A stretch of DNA of 64,000 nucleotides, taken from NCBI GenBank assembly GCA_020746105.1, contig CM036617.1, positions 158,666,912 through 158,730,911 on the forward strand, given 5' to 3'. The DNA is from Trogon surrucura (taxonomy: Eukaryota > Chordata > Aves > Trogoniformes > Trogonidae). Every line of letters starts with the position of its first letter. The first letter of the stretch is position 1. Shown here piece by piece: positions 27,501 through 42,500 of this stretch. The notes under the pieces were generated by a model, which was given only the letters and a program-made list of their open reading frames with translations, did no database searches and was not told where the DNA came from. Both the position numbers and the translations under genes were made by a program.

Positions 27501-30500
27501 ATTTAAAACCACATCAATTAAGTGAATAAGTGAAAGGAAGAAAGAAAAGATGCTATTAGAATGACACACGTGGCTATAGAATCCAGAAAATTTGTAGCAT
27601 CTTTAAAGAACCTCTTTGAAGAGAAGCAGATTTGTAAGAGATTCTAAACTGAGAATAAAAAGCTCCTGCAAAACTTATGTCTTACTTACATAATTTTGCA
27701 TTACCGTACATTTATAGAAGTTCTCTCTCTTGACATGTCAAAGAACCAGCTTTTTAGTGGCAAAGTCTTTCCTCAGCAGCATGAAGCAAACAAGCTTTCC
27801 CCTCACCCCACTTAACAATCTTGTTCCAGGCTTTTAAGTCACAGGTGACATAATTTGCTATCAGCTGCTACTGTGAGTTCTAACAGATTATTATGTTAAA
27901 ATTATTATGTTAAAATGGCTAATCAAACACACTGAAAAAAAGACAGGTGATACCTCTGGAGATCCACCAGTGCAGTATGATATCCTATCTCATCTGAACA
28001 AGCACAGGGTGTCTCAGGTTCTTATCTTCCAACTAACACACATTTTGAAGTGCAAAAGACTCTGCAGATTTACCACATGCTTGAATTGTCTTCTATTTCT
28101 AGTATGGATATGCCATGTATATGTTAATGAAATACTTTGATATTTATACATTCCATTTCCATACTTACATTAAAAGAAATTTTTTAAAAGATTAATGGAT
28201 GTGAGAAGAGCTACCATTATAAATGCATTTTTATGGTTTTTACCAATGAAATATTGATTCCAAGAGAAAACCCCAGATCTTTAACCTAAATATGCTTCCA
28301 TTTATAGATGCAGTACAGGCCTTCACTTTGCTTTGGTGAGAAAGTCAAGCTCTGTAAAGTGCAAATGGAAATAACTGTGGGCAGGGTGAGGAAGGGGGAG
28401 CCTAAGTCCATTTCTAAAATGAGGTTATTTACAGACCTAAATACCCAACCTCATGACTTCACTCCTCTAATCATTTCTTCAGATTTACTATAATAAAAAG
28501 TACAAAACACACGAGCAATGTTTAATGGCAGGTCCAGACCTAATGTCCCTAGTAATCTGTATGCTGTTGTGACTATCTGGGGGTCTTCAGTGCTACTTAA
28601 ATATGCCCTACCCTGACCTGGAATTCCAACCCACTGATTGAAGACATGAAGATATCCCAAAGATAGTAAGGAAGCCAGAGTACCACTTTTGTTCTGGATC
28701 TTGGGCAAAGAAGGAAAATGGTTTTCAAAGTAGATTCTGCCAGTCGTTTGATGTGATTAGTGATAAAAATTTAAGACACTTTTTATTGCCTAACCTCATT
28801 TACTATTAAAGCATGAGCCATTCACTAGCACAAGTATTGGACTAGATGTCCTTCCTGGTTCCTTCTAGTTTGCTTACAGTGCCTTCCCTAAAATAAGCAA
28901 AGTGACAAGCTCGCTAGGCGAACTGAAATGAGACTTGCGTACAAACAAGTTTAAGGGTTCTGACTCATGAATAATTAAGAATACTGTGGAAGCAGTGGAC
29001 AAAAACAATGAATCCATTTTCCCAAAAGAAAGTAAAACTATGAAAGATGCTTCTGGTCTTGCAGCCACAACCTGGTGGCTTTCTTACAAAAAGCTTGTGA
29101 CAGCAGAGAGGTACCAAAAATGTGTGTGATGAAATAGCCTACCAAGGGTAATGATCCTCGCCTGCGTTTTTTGTATGACCCTTCTCAAATTAGCTCAAAC
29201 TACTGCAGGGAACTTCTTCAGTCAAAATCTGTGTAACTTATTACCACAGCACAGGTGAAACAAGGTACCAGTGGGTGAAGTTCATCAAAGGGTACCACTT
29301 GTTGCTGACTTTGATTCTGACACTCAGTCTGCAGTGGCAAGACAAGAGGAAGTTACTATTGATTTGTTCTGACTGCTTTGGAAGTGCAACCACTTTCTGC
29401 TACTCTCATCTTTCACATCATTAATTATCTTGAAAGAGTGCATGGTGTACAGACAAGGCTTGTTACGGAGAAAACTGTATGACTGAACACAAGGTGACAG
29501 TACAAGAACATGACTACAGTACCACAGGATTAGCACAGGCAGATAATTTTGCCTTGAACGCCTCTGAAAGTAGTCAGTTGTAAGCATCTCTGACACACAG
29601 ACCAGTTCTTTTCAGCTGTAAAAAGGAAAAGCAAGATTCGTAAACCTTTAGGCACTTGTCCATTCTTTTCGTTGAATACATCCTTTTTCAAAATCCTGGA
29701 TCACATATTTTTTAATTTACAGTCTTGGGCAGGAAAAAGACAATTTTTCATCATCCTACCCCAGTCCCCCAACACTCTGGCCAACACGCTCACCCACGCA
29801 GTCTCATGTGGATCCACCAATTTAAGTTCTAGTACCGCAGCAGGCTTTCAAAACAGCGACACCAGAGCCACAGCAAAACACAGAGTAGCAAGGACGGGCT
29901 CTAACAAATTCTGATTCCAGCATGAGGTATAATGGATGGTGCAGTTTAGTTGTCAAATTAGTTCAGCAGAAGCTTTCCAAAGAAAAATTCAGCCCTCGGC
30001 AGAAAACAAGGTCAGCGATTCAACACTCAATACATTTCCTCTTATTCAGTTCTAGCCAAAAGATTGACATGAAGTGATAAAGAAAGGTTCCTTTCAGCCT
30101 CAGTGCCCATATTTCAGATGGATGCATCTATCTAATGCAGTATCATATACCTAGAAGAACCCATACACCACCATGAGATTTTTCAACTATCATTTGACTC
30201 TTTTGTTTTGTCTGTTTTAACTGGAAGGCTCTAAAACTGTGTTTAAACATGGTATTTAAGGATGCTAGGTGTTCACTAGACTCTGATATTCGTAGGCTCA
30301 AAATACTCAAGACAGCTTCCCCTTTTACCTTCTGTCGCTGCTGAATGTTGCTCATCGTGTCTGGCTGAAACTCCAGTTTGTCTGTTCGACAGAGCTTCCA
30401 GTATAAAATGATAACGATGAGGAGCACCACGGCAACTGGGACTGCCACACCAACAATAATCCATAGGTTACTATTCTGTGACTCCGAACTGGACTTCTTC

Positions 30501-33500
30501 AGCTTCTCCACAGCTGTGAAGTTAGAAGACAGACAGTAATATTATGCGGTTACGTATTTTAAACTGAGGACACTTCAAGGTTACATCTTTTCATGTCCTT
30601 GTAAATGCTAGTTAAGGAATTTATCAGAAACCAGCTGCATATCACAGAAAACATCATGCCACTTATAAGTTAATATAAGTCATGCTCAGGAAGCACGGGG
30701 CAGGCTATTGATTGTTCTGGCCTATGTTCTGACGACCTGTGCTTGAAATGCTAATGAAAATACACTTCTGCCACATCATTCTGTAATCCAAAACTGAGCT
30801 GACAATGAAATGGGCCCAGAAAAATGGCTCACCACTAACAAAGGTGAGAAGGGACTACCAGCTGCCTCTTCTCTTCAGTTATACATTACATATTTTGTTA
30901 TCCTCCCCATCAATAATGACAGTCAACTTGAAATCAGTAAGACCCTGCTTCTCAAGGAATAGTTCTGTATTTTTTATTATTTTTTTCCCTTCCTCTGTTT
31001 CACTGTCAGCATGTGATATTCTTTAGCACCAAACAAAAGATGAAACTACTGGAAAGTGTAATGAAACCAATCCTGCTTTTAAAAAGTGAGTGGTTATACG
31101 TGGCACTAAAAATCACAGCAGTAATACAGTTCTAGTGAAATGAGTGTACTTTCTTAAAATGAAGTTTTCAAGTCAAAAAGAATATTTTTATGCAATCTTA
31201 TCTTTACATAGTTTTAGTAGAGCTATTCTAATGATGAAGGTAGAGATTAAATGTACATATAATTCTTATATTTTATATATGTGAGAGCTCATTTATGACA
31301 CTACATTTTCTGTTATAAAAAGAACCTTTTTGTGATATCATTTCTTCCAATAAAAAGAAACATTTAAAAATTTTATGATTTTACAGCTCTTAAAAGAACT
31401 TCCTAATAACTTGACACCAATAACAAGGTTCCAGGAATAAGCTATAAACACTTCATGAAGTTTGTTCAAACATTTTTGTAGAGCAAATTTATTCTTGCAA
31501 CATTTTGCATTTCTATCTAACCAATATTACAGCCCATTCACAGACATTAAGTAGATGATACTGACCTATCTTTAAACAACTGTTTCAATGGGGGACAAAA
31601 TTTAGAAACACATCCAGATGGTGCAATTACTACTATTTTCTTTCTTTTCCTTCTGCAGAGAATTTTAAAAATCAGACACATGCTTGTTCTATTGGCAAAA
31701 TACCCTGTGGTACAATGTAATTCATGCCTCCATACTGCACAGAAAGCAGAAAAGGTAATCAAGCATTCGTAACGAGGCATTTTACAGATCATATACACAT
31801 GTTACTGCTTTAAAATACTTTCAAGTTTCTTTCCTAATCGTAACATGGAATTTTGTGTAAGTTTTCTCACTCGCTCCTTACTGCACATTATTTATATACC
31901 AAGCTTCCTGAATAAAGTTATTATATGACTTTGTATCACCTGTCATATTTATTCTGATATGTATCTTTTAAAAGAGTACATTACTTTTATATTATCTTTA
32001 TTAAAAGATCATACTACTTTTACATTATCTTTATTATAAGATTACGTTACCTGTATATCACAGAGGGAAAAATGAATAAAACTAAGGTCAATCATATTCA
32101 AGGGAAGAAATAAACTCTTTCCTTTTGCTTATACCCTTAGCATTAAGCTACATGTTTCAGCCATAGAAACAACAGACCAAAAAAAAAATAGTGACTTGTG
32201 TTAAACTTCACTGTCATTACACAGCTAAAGAGAACACCCATTTCACACTGACACCCTCCCATCCCAATCGTGGGTTTTGTGCAAGCTCCTGATCAAGACA
32301 GGCTGTAAAGAAATACTGGGCTAGCAGAAAGAGATGAAAATGGCTGACGGTATCTAAGTTAGCACGGTGTTTTTCTAGCACAAGCACTAAAGTGAGCTCA
32401 GCGAGGCTTGCACTTAAGGACGCTGGTGCAATTCCAAACTCAGAAGAGTCTTCAAAAAAGCAAGGGCTCACTGCAAGACAGCTAAAATGTATTTCCTCAG
32501 AAGCGTCAGAATTGCAGCATCCCAAGAAGAAAACACTGCAACAGTGGGCACCACGCAGTGTCGTGATTTCCAATGCTGCTGTCACCCTTTGTGTTTCTCT
32601 CTGCTTGGCGCCCGTGCGGGTTTGATAGAGCTTACGCTGTGCAACGGTGCCTTCAATGCGGTATCCAAGGATGATTGCAGCCCGCTGGATATCAACTCTG
32701 TTCATCAGGTCCGAGCACTTCAGAGCACTGAGTCTCTCTCCATCTTGGTCCTCCACAAAATAGATCAGCTCCACAGGGTTATCAACACCAGCTAACCGTG
32801 ACACGTTCACAATCTGAAAGGAAATTGGAAAGCTTTTACATTTTAAGTTGTATTTATTTGGAGCCCCCATACATTTGGTCTTTGAGTCCTTACTCTCTTT
32901 CCCCCTTCCCTTCCCAGGGCCTGGGCCTTAAGGACACTTATCTAAAAAACAACATTTGGAACAGCTTTGTCAAGATGGCATCAGTATGTCTTAAAAGTCA
33001 CTGTGTGCAACCCCTAGTGCATAAAAAAGACTCTACTTTGCATTACGATGTAAAAATACAACTGCTGTTAAAGAAAAGCCCTCTATCTCTGACACTAAAG
33101 AACATGACATTATCCTAACCGTATGACTGCAGTAAACTAATACGGTTTGGAAACTGTCAGGATCCAGAGAAGCCTGAGGAGAAGTCATGCCATGTGTAGC
33201 GCTCCAAAATATCGCAAGCAGCAAAGGCAACATACACAGAGCTAATATTCAGTAACAACAATTCGCTTCCAAACTAAAACTCAGCATATTTTCTCCTCAT
33301 ACTTATACAAAAGATTCTGAGCAGAAATCTTCCAGGGGAAGACAACACTGCAAGAATAATGTATCAGTGTCTAACAACACAAACATTACCCAAGTGCTCC
33401 AGGACCCTTGGAAATTTACAAAAATATCCATTTTGTCAATGAAAGGAAAATTTCCAGGAAAGCAATCCTTTGTATAATACATTTTTGCAGCAAACCTGAA

Positions 33501-36500
33501 GTTTCCTGGGTTTTTCTCCTATTTGTTTCAGATCCGGTATTGAAGGAAGAGAACTGCTTTCACTCTAAGGATGCCAACACCATGCCACCCTGGAAGTTTC
33601 CACTGCCTTTAGCCTTTGTCAGTTAGCAGGAGCTACTGAAGAGATTAGGGTGATTTCACTCTCCCTTCTTTAAATACCTACTTTGACTTTGCTTTGTTAA
33701 TCGTAACACGTATCTCTTTGTTCCACATTTTCCAAACGTTAAGTGGCTACACGGGCAAATATTCTATTGGCTTCAAATGGATCTGTTTGCTTTTTCTCAA
33801 TGAAAGTAGCTGCACAGTCACATTCATCCTCCAAACATCTCTCCACCGTTCTTCAGGAAGGAATGCATCCGACGCTGTGGGAAGCAATTCTTCCTACCTA
33901 CTTCTAAAGACGTTAATAATCAGAAGAATGCATGCTATGAGGAAATCCTGTAGACACTCTCCAACCAAAACACATCTACATTGCATATGAGAATCACGTA
34001 ACGATTCTGAATTCCTGTAAAATTAAACCTTATATATATAATAACTCCCCTCTGTTTAACCATTTACATGTAATGGTGAGCTCAACCAAAAATTAGGCCA
34101 AACAAAAACCAGAAGGTATTCTATAATGTAAAACAGAGTTTGAAGAGCTCTAGAGTGAACTATCACAAATAGAGCAATATATTTTGTTTCCTTCAGAATT
34201 ACCCTTTATTATGAAGTACATATTTAATAAATTTGAATCTCTAACACTGCACACAGGCTTATAGTAAAGCAAACACACAAATGTTTGAATGTCTGAAGCT
34301 TACAAAAGCAAAGCTCTATATTGTTTTCTTTCCTGGTTTCCAACAAAGCAATCATGCTGAAGGAAAGCAGTACGATGTTCTAGCTCTAGAGGGATGATGT
34401 TCTGGCCTTTGGGGACAACAACTCAATATATCCTAAAAAAAAGCATTTCCCAGCAGTGTTAACAGCAAGGTAGATTTTAAAAAAAAAGAAAAAAAAAGAG
34501 AAAGCACAATTGTTCTGAAAGTCTCCTAGGTCAAATCAACCGAAAGCAAAGAATAATGTTCAACATGAGTCACATTTGATGTGAAAAACAGAATACCTAC
34601 AACTAGAGTAAATTTCTGAAATACAACAAGACCTGTTAACAGGACCCATTAACCAACGCTGCTTCCGATGCTGAACGCTATTCATGCTTCCACCAGCTAA
34701 GGGGTAACCAATCCCTGACCGAAGGTAACAGAAGAGTATCAGTAAACGAGGTTTCGGCACACATATTCAGCAGCTGTAAGGCTGAATCTGGTTTCACAGA
34801 ACCCAGATATATCACTAGTTAACATATGTCCACAGCTTCATATTTCTGCTTCAGCTGGGCTGCCTTCACCCCAGCCTGGCCTCCGTGCACGGAGCAATAG
34901 GGTGTAGGTATGGAGTGGTATCTGCTTTCAGCCCAGATGAATCCTTCCTAAATAGCACTTAACTCGCACGGAGAGTGAGAGAATTGAAAGGCCACACGGG
35001 ACTGAGTGTTGATGGGTTCTTCATTTAATTTTGTTGTACCTCTCTGCATACACAGAGAGGCAAAGCATATACACATATACAGCATGGCTACAGAATCAGA
35101 GAGATTTAGAAGATTCTTGAATTGTCAATACATTTTATAGGGTTGTGGAGCATCCAAGAAGAACTGTAATTATATGTTCATTACACATACAGGGCAACAG
35201 TCAGAAGTTGACTGAATGGGTAAAAAAAAGGAACTTTTCCACAGTTGCCTTCAGAAAGGGTAAAGAGGAAAGAGGACAGATTCCAGTGCAAGTTACCATA
35301 ACTAAAACAATACAGTGTTAAACACAGAATTAAAATTAACAGTGTATGGCTCCCTTTGCTGAGGAACAGGGATGGCTGAGAGCAGTCAGAGTGAAGGTAG
35401 GAAGAGGCAGATGGAGGTATTTCAGTACAGTATAGAGTGCATGAAGAAATTCAGTTGAAGGTGGAGGTGCAGGCTAGTGCTGCTGAACTAAGCTCACTAT
35501 TCCAAGTAAGTTTCATCTGAAATAATCCATTCTGAATACACGGTATTTTATGACTGTTCGCTGCATGCTGAGGAAAGCTGCAGACAAAATTTGAAATCCA
35601 AGGGGAGATGGTTATAGGTTTCTATTCTGGGAAAGCTGATGGCTGAGCAGGATATTGAAGGTGACTACAAGATAACTACACTTGTACATAAACAGAGCAA
35701 CTATGACAATAGCAGTACTTCAGTTTTCACCTCTGTCACGCTGATTCACTAAAATTTTTTCTTTTTAAACTAACCTCTGAGCTTGCCGCAACACAGAAAA
35801 TGGCACACTAGATCTGAATGGTTTTCAAGTTCGTTTATAAAATTGAAGTACACAGGCACTGTGCCCATTTTATACACAGTTTCCGTACACTAAGTTTTGT
35901 GCCGTTCTGCTCCAAAATATACTCTGTGCAGCTGAAATTGGTTTTGGCTCAAATTTTACAGAGGTGTCTCTATTCTTGAGTGCTAAGAATGCAAGCAGAG
36001 GCAGAAATGGTATTTCCTAGACATCCACCAAAGCAGCCCACATGTAAAGATGCATTTAAGCATTTTGTATTTATACTTTGGCAGTGAGGGATGACATAGG
36101 GAGGGAGGAGATACAAGAATTTCAATACGTCGGAGGGAGGAAATGAAAACACAAAACTAATTCAGCTTCTGTGTACATAAATGATACCATCTTTGTTGAT
36201 ACTAGATGTGCATTTAACCTCCACAGAGTAAAGGCTTAACTGTGTTCAGGTGTCAGCAAATTTAATTTAAAAAGTGTTTTCAAGAGAATATCATAGGTCA
36301 GTGAGCAGAGTTGTCTTGGTAACCAAATCTTGTTCATAATTTAAAGCATAGAAATCCAGGTGATGGGCAAGCTCGCAAGGCGTTTGCGGAGTGTCAGTCA
36401 GCCAGCAACCCCATCAGGAGTAAGGAATCCCTGGGTGAGAACTGTTCAGGGTTTAGAAGGCGTGAGTGTTACTCAGAAACAAGCGAACACAACATCCAAA

Positions 36501-39500
36501 ATGGATGTATGAGGATTATTTTCCTTTTTTTTTATCACGCTCTTGCCATATGGAAAAAATACGCAAAAATAGTGGTGAAGGGTCTCGATACCAAGTCTTA
36601 TGAAAAGTGGCTGAGGGAACTGGGGCTGTTTAGCCTAGAGAAAAGGAGGCTCAGGGGAGACCTTATCGCTCTCTACAACTACCTGAAAGGCAGCAAGGTG
36701 GGGGTCTGTCTCTTCTCCCAAGTAACAAGCAACAGGAGAAGAGGAAATGGGCTCCAGTTGTGCCAGGGGAGGTTTAAATTGGATATCAGGAAAAATTTCT
36801 ACACCAAAAGGGTTGTTAAGCATTGGAACAGGCTGCCCAGGGCAGTGGTGGAGACACCATCCCTGGAGGTATTTAAAAGATGTGTAGATGGGGTGCTCAG
36901 GGACATAGTTTAGTGGTAGACCTGGCTGTGTGAGGTTACCGGTTGGACTTGATGATCTTAATGGTCTTTTCCAGCCCAAACAATTCTAAGATTCTGCAAG
37001 ATTCTGTTTCCTGCCTTATTAGGAATTCAGTGTCCAGGCAACTAAAACAAGCTGTGCTGTGTTTCGAACGGTTCAGTGGACAAGGCAACATAAAGCATAT
37101 GCGAAACAGGCATCACACGTAACCTGCCCTGGGTCTGAGACAGCTCTTGCGGGAGCCTGCTGGGACGGGAGGTGGCCGTGCTGCTTGCCAGCAGCCACCT
37201 TCCTCCTGACATGCTCCAGCTGGAGCAGGACAGGGCAGCACCTGCTGCCATAGCACCGAACACTGACCTGCTGTGGCCGACCCTCCTCATGCTAAGCTGG
37301 GGAGCCCGGTCAGTGAACCGAGCGGGCCAGGGCGCTGAAGGCAATGCTGAGGAAACTTCCTTGCAGAGGCTTGGCCAGCCAAGAAACCAGCTTGCCAAAA
37401 CAGAGGTGGGAACAGTCTCTGCCCAGGCTGGCTGTCCAAGGGGTAAAATGCCTCTGAGGACGTGGTGAAGCAGCAGTAGCCCCCAAAGGCTCTACTTAAA
37501 AACCTAAAAGCTCCCAGCAGCAAGACTGGATCTTTACTCAGATTACACACTTGAGAGAGATGCATAAGCTGTTCATAGAAAATCAAGAGAACGAACTCTG
37601 CCTTAATAAAAAGCTTAATTCAGTCACTTTGTCCCCTCACAGGTATTACTTCTCATGCATCACAACTACACTGTTGCCTAATATGCTCTTTAAATCAGAA
37701 CATTGGTTTTTTTGTCCCTTTGTAGGATTGCTTTTTCATTTTCTAATAAGTTCAAGAGACCAAGCATACCGGAATGAAGAAAAACTAATTATTTTTGTAT
37801 TAGCTCCTGGTGTGTTTTTAACTACAAATAAGCCATTTAATTCCTAAAAAAAAAAAAAAAAAAAAGAGAATTCAGTTGTTATGGTAAACTATTGACAAAA
37901 TATAGCACAGGTCCTAGCCTCTGCAGATTCAATACAAGCCATGTTAAACATATGCCCTGAAATTTGCAGCAGCAGATACATATTAAACATATGACTCGGT
38001 CTGTGAAACATTAATATGGCATCACAAAAATAAATGGAACCATCTCATGTGTAACAGTCATGCATGAGGCCTCAGAGGTCTTTTTTGTACATAATGGCTA
38101 CAGTCCTTTTTTATTGTTTCTTGTTTGGTTTTTTGGTCGTGGAGTGCTACCTGTTAATGGCACAGATAAGCAAACAGGAAGGGAAGGCATGCTGGGCACT
38201 GTAGGTAGTCCAAAGCTCTTATCCAAAATGTATAGATTTAAAGAGTCATTTTTAACATTCTTGGATCCTAACACATGCCTTTAGAAATGAAATCTAAACC
38301 TCACATAGTATCACTTCTATTTTCTTAATATGTGAAAGGAAGCTAATATGCCTGCAGCAGTATTCACAAATAATTGCTTCACCTTCTGACTCACAGTCCT
38401 GAATTGCCACAGAGCTTAGAAATGCCACATTTCTATACACTACATACATATACATATCTATATACCTATCTTTCACCTCAGGAAAAACTCTGGCCTACGG
38501 GGGCTCAACACAAGTGAAATGTGTATCTAGTCTTTCCTGGATATATATGCAAGTCCTGTTAAGAAAAGTATCCAACACCTTGATGTTGCTGGCGGCTTCT
38601 GTTCTTATTTTCACTTCCTTGCAGTTTACTATCACAGCAGTCATTGGTTTGCATGCCAGAAATATATATGGGAAAATGTGAATATAAAGCACAAAGAACA
38701 TTAATAGCTCTCCCTGAAGACACAAACAGATGCATATACACAACATACTTCAAACACAGCTTATAAACTCGGCTACGAGGAATACAGCAGTAAAACTAAA
38801 AGGTTTATTGCAAATGGCTATGGCCCTGATTCTCAACTGACAGGGAAGCATCCTTGAAAGAAACCATCCTCTGGAGCCCAGCACGAGGTGCATCACTCCA
38901 GCTGCAAAGAGCAGCCTCTACAGCTGCCTCACCTACCACACCTCTGAGCATCCCACCACAGCAAGGTGCCGAGAGGCTACAGTACCTGATGGTACCTACC
39001 ATTTTCGGGCAGGACACCGATCACAGACACCTAGCACCAAGGTATCTCTGCAGCCTTCCTTCTTCCACACCTCCTTTATCACAGTGCTAACCCTGCCTGA
39101 GGGCAGGGGCTGTGAGCGCCTGGAGGAGTCCTGTGTTACGTGGGATGTGTTGACCGTAACTAAGAATTCTCCACTGCTCAAACACAGCAGATTGCAGACT
39201 CTCTGCACTAATTAAGCGGCACAAATGAGCAGCACTGCTGTTTGGAACACAGGCTGCAGCCTCATCTTAGTACAAAATAATCAGAGAAATGCCGTGTTTT
39301 CACTTTCCGAAACACTCTTCTTTAGCTAGAAATACCTGCTTTTAATTTTGTGCATGCAAAACCACATTAGCTGAGCATTATTATGTAAAATCATAAAACC
39401 GTAATCTACACCTACACATTTTATAGGCAGCGGTATCTTTGCTAGCAACATAAGCAATAGTTGTTTAATTTACATGCAAAGGGAGGACTGAGGCATAAAG

Positions 39501-42500
39501 AACAAAATGCAATAAGAGGTGTTGGGAATACAAGATCTGAAGCAGATATCTATTTACAGCAATTCAAAGCTGCACAAAAAAAATAAAATAAAATCTCTAT
39601 TACTGAAACAGATGTTTCTGAGACAGGAAAGCAAAAGTAAGAAAATCCCAACATCTGGAAATTTAAGCAGTAGCAAAAACTGGAGGATTAAATTAAAGAT
39701 AATAGGTCTGAACTACTAGAAGGGCATCTGTGAGGCAAAGCAACTGTCAATGAATTAGCTGGGAAAAGTAATTTTTAAGAAGATGAGCCATTAAGAAGCA
39801 TTTAGGCTTTCAGTTTGTTGAACTGAATGAACATATGCAAGAATTTAAAACTTAAAATTAAATATCCAGGTCTTCTTGGACATTATGTGAATAATTCCAC
39901 CTGTGACAAAATTGTAAAAAGCACTGGAATCCAGACAGCAGAAACTGTCATGTGTGCAAAATTTGACATGATTCATCATTCTTACCTGAAAGACATTCCT
40001 ATGACCAGTAAGTACTGTGACAAATAAGCAGTTAAGGGGTAGAATATACTACTCCTGCATATGATTCTATTTCATATTTCTACTCCACCACAAGACCAAT
40101 GAGAATGGTGGAGTAGCTGTTCCCGTATGGTGCTTTGTCATCTCAGGTGACCATCCTGTCTCCTTTTGCTAGACACCTCATGTAAGTCAGATGAGATAGC
40201 AGGGTTTTATATAGGATGCTGGCAAAATAATTTTCACTAATGTTTTTAAGAAGTCATCAGAATTTTTTACTAGCCAGTTAAAACACTCAGTCGTTTCCAT
40301 TTGTTATGTTTAGCTTAAAAGACAAGGTATCCAAAACCACCATATTTTAGGTGCAAAACACAAGGATCATCAACTAGCTACATGAGATACATGCTTTTAA
40401 GTTTATCTTTCTCAACTCAAAATCTAGGCAATATTAGCATATTCAGTAATTTATTACCCTTGATTTCCTCCTGAGCTCTTAATACCTGTACAACGTTGCT
40501 GCCTGCAAAACTGGCTCGTCTCCATATGCGCCCTCTGACCAAAGCCTCGTTTAACAGGTGAGCCAGTTTCCGTTCCATTTCAGCCTGAAATACTTCCTCC
40601 TGAATTCGCTGGTCGACGACACCCAAGAGAACTACATCACAGAGAAAGTAACCCAAGAACACAAATTAATTAGTCAAACTTTTCTTTTCAGTGTCTTTTC
40701 AGCAACTTCAATTACAAGCTTTGTCACCCTGTGACAGCTCGTGGACAATTCAAGAGCAGCTGTATTCGTATGGGAATACCGCCCAGCTCAGCTGGAGGTT
40801 ACATGTTGGAAAAGGCAGACATTGGGTGGGAAAGGGTTAAAAAAATAAATTAAAATAAAATAAAATTAAAAAAGAAAAGAAAATAGGGCAGAGGGCAATT
40901 TTGGAATTTCAACCAGGGTAGACAGAACCAGGATATTAAAAAAATCAAACTTATGAGTATTCGGTAAATTGCTTAAAAATAAATAAAAGAGAAATTTCAG
41001 TCTAAATCATCTGCTGCAGCTACTGTCAATCAAAATGCTGTGTTCAGAAACGATACAGAGCTGGAGATGGGCAGAGCGAGGCTTCAGAATCAAGGAGAAA
41101 ATGCAGAACAGCAGCACATGAATGAAGCTGTGTATTTCAAGTGCATCTTCCCTGGATAAGATAAAGATTAACAAGTATGCCAATCACAGCACAAAAAAAC
41201 TGGTTAGTAGCTCTTCCCACTTCAGTTCCCAGCCCCAGGTATTCTGGGTCACGAGGGCAGCTAATGCTGAGAGGAATCTCTGAGGAATAACACAGAGGAA
41301 ACATGAAAAAATTGTGGGCTTTTACTAACAACATGTCATCCAGTACAAGAAAAGTGAACAGGGCAACAGTCATTCAAATGACCTAATTAAACAACCCTAA
41401 ATGACAGTAAACCAACTCGATGCTGACTGCAAAAAAATAATCCAGTTTTCATTCCTGCGCCTCTCCACTAAAATCGTTTATATTTTTTAAGTCCCTTTTT
41501 CAGTGTTTCCCTGCTTATTTTTTAAGAGTGGTGATTAATAAAAAGTCATGCAATTAAAAAAAAAAGTAGACATTTTAGAAAATAAAAGTATTAAACCCAC
41601 TTCTTCCATTTAAAAATCTTCACTGCAGATGTCAGAAAAAAGAAACATTTTCATCACTTCCCAGAGAGATCAACAGCATGTCTTCTACATTCAATCACAG
41701 AATAAGTATCTCAGAACTAAATAGCAAAATAGATAGACAGTGGCCTAAGGCTATTATACACAGCAAGTGGAAAACCATTCTAGCCTGTGTATTGAATTTC
41801 AGTATCAATGAATTATGCTTAATAGCATGAACTGTATTCTACAACTGAGAGGGTCAGCCACAGAGAACACTGCATATCTCAACGTTTTATGACTATTGGG
41901 ATACATCCATATATATGTAATCTAATACTAAAAAACTTTATGACCATAAATTCTATCTTTTTCCCACGTCATGAGTCATTATCCTTACAATACAACATAC
42001 AGACTGAAAGGGCAGACCCAGCCAAAGTCTACCAGCAAGAACTGGAATTACAAAAATTCCTCTACAGCAAAAAAGATGCTGCAATCGGCTTTCAAAAATT
42101 TAACAGTCAGGAAGTTTAGAAAAACCCACAGGGACATGATTTCTGACCTGGAAGAACCCTCTCCTTACTGCAGGATCTAAGAGAACTTCCAGCAACAAGA
42201 GAAAAAAAAACCAGAGGTTGAGCAAGAGATGGTGGAATGTGACCAGAAAAACAACCATTTTTTTTTTAAGGAAGGATGACACTGGATGTGGGATACAGAC
42301 ATGTAGCTTCCCTCACATTACTGAACATGATATGAAACTGTTTTTCTTCTCTAAAACAAACTGCGTGGGCTTCAGAAACTAGGTTTCAACTTGCTTTCCT
42401 GTTTAAATTAAACTAGGCTACTGGTGAGAGGAGGCAGAGATACCTGAAAAAAAGTGTAAAAGTCTATGCAACTGGTGAACTACAGGCGGGAAACTTGTGG

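Larger units (their letters stand above)
15909..30328 (-). other. KIAA1549: Intron 10, longest intron
   Basis: 14.4 kb, GTAAAA to CTCACAG. It holds a duplicated 60-bp segment (17670 and 18553), an eroded CR1-like fragment near 23.8-24.1 kb, a CpG-dense patch at 25084-25275, a T10/A16 hairpin (25956-25991), a possible CR1 tail near 28.8 kb and several short inverted or direct repeats. No other gene is recognised. Confidence 0.75.
32814..40485 (-). other. KIAA1549: Intron 8
   Basis: 7672 bp, GTATTA to TTTCAG. It contains a CR1 3' fragment (36572-37007), a GC-rich block beside it (about 37127-37460), an A20 run (37846-37865), a 14-bp palindrome (34881-34894) and a perfect 11-bp inverted repeat (40080-40116). 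Confidence 0.8.

Noticed and set aside
32217-32870. 217-codon minus-strand frame taken as one coding exon
   Set aside because: Only 32636-32813 is exon; the remainder reads through the acceptor and the GTAAGC donor into intron.
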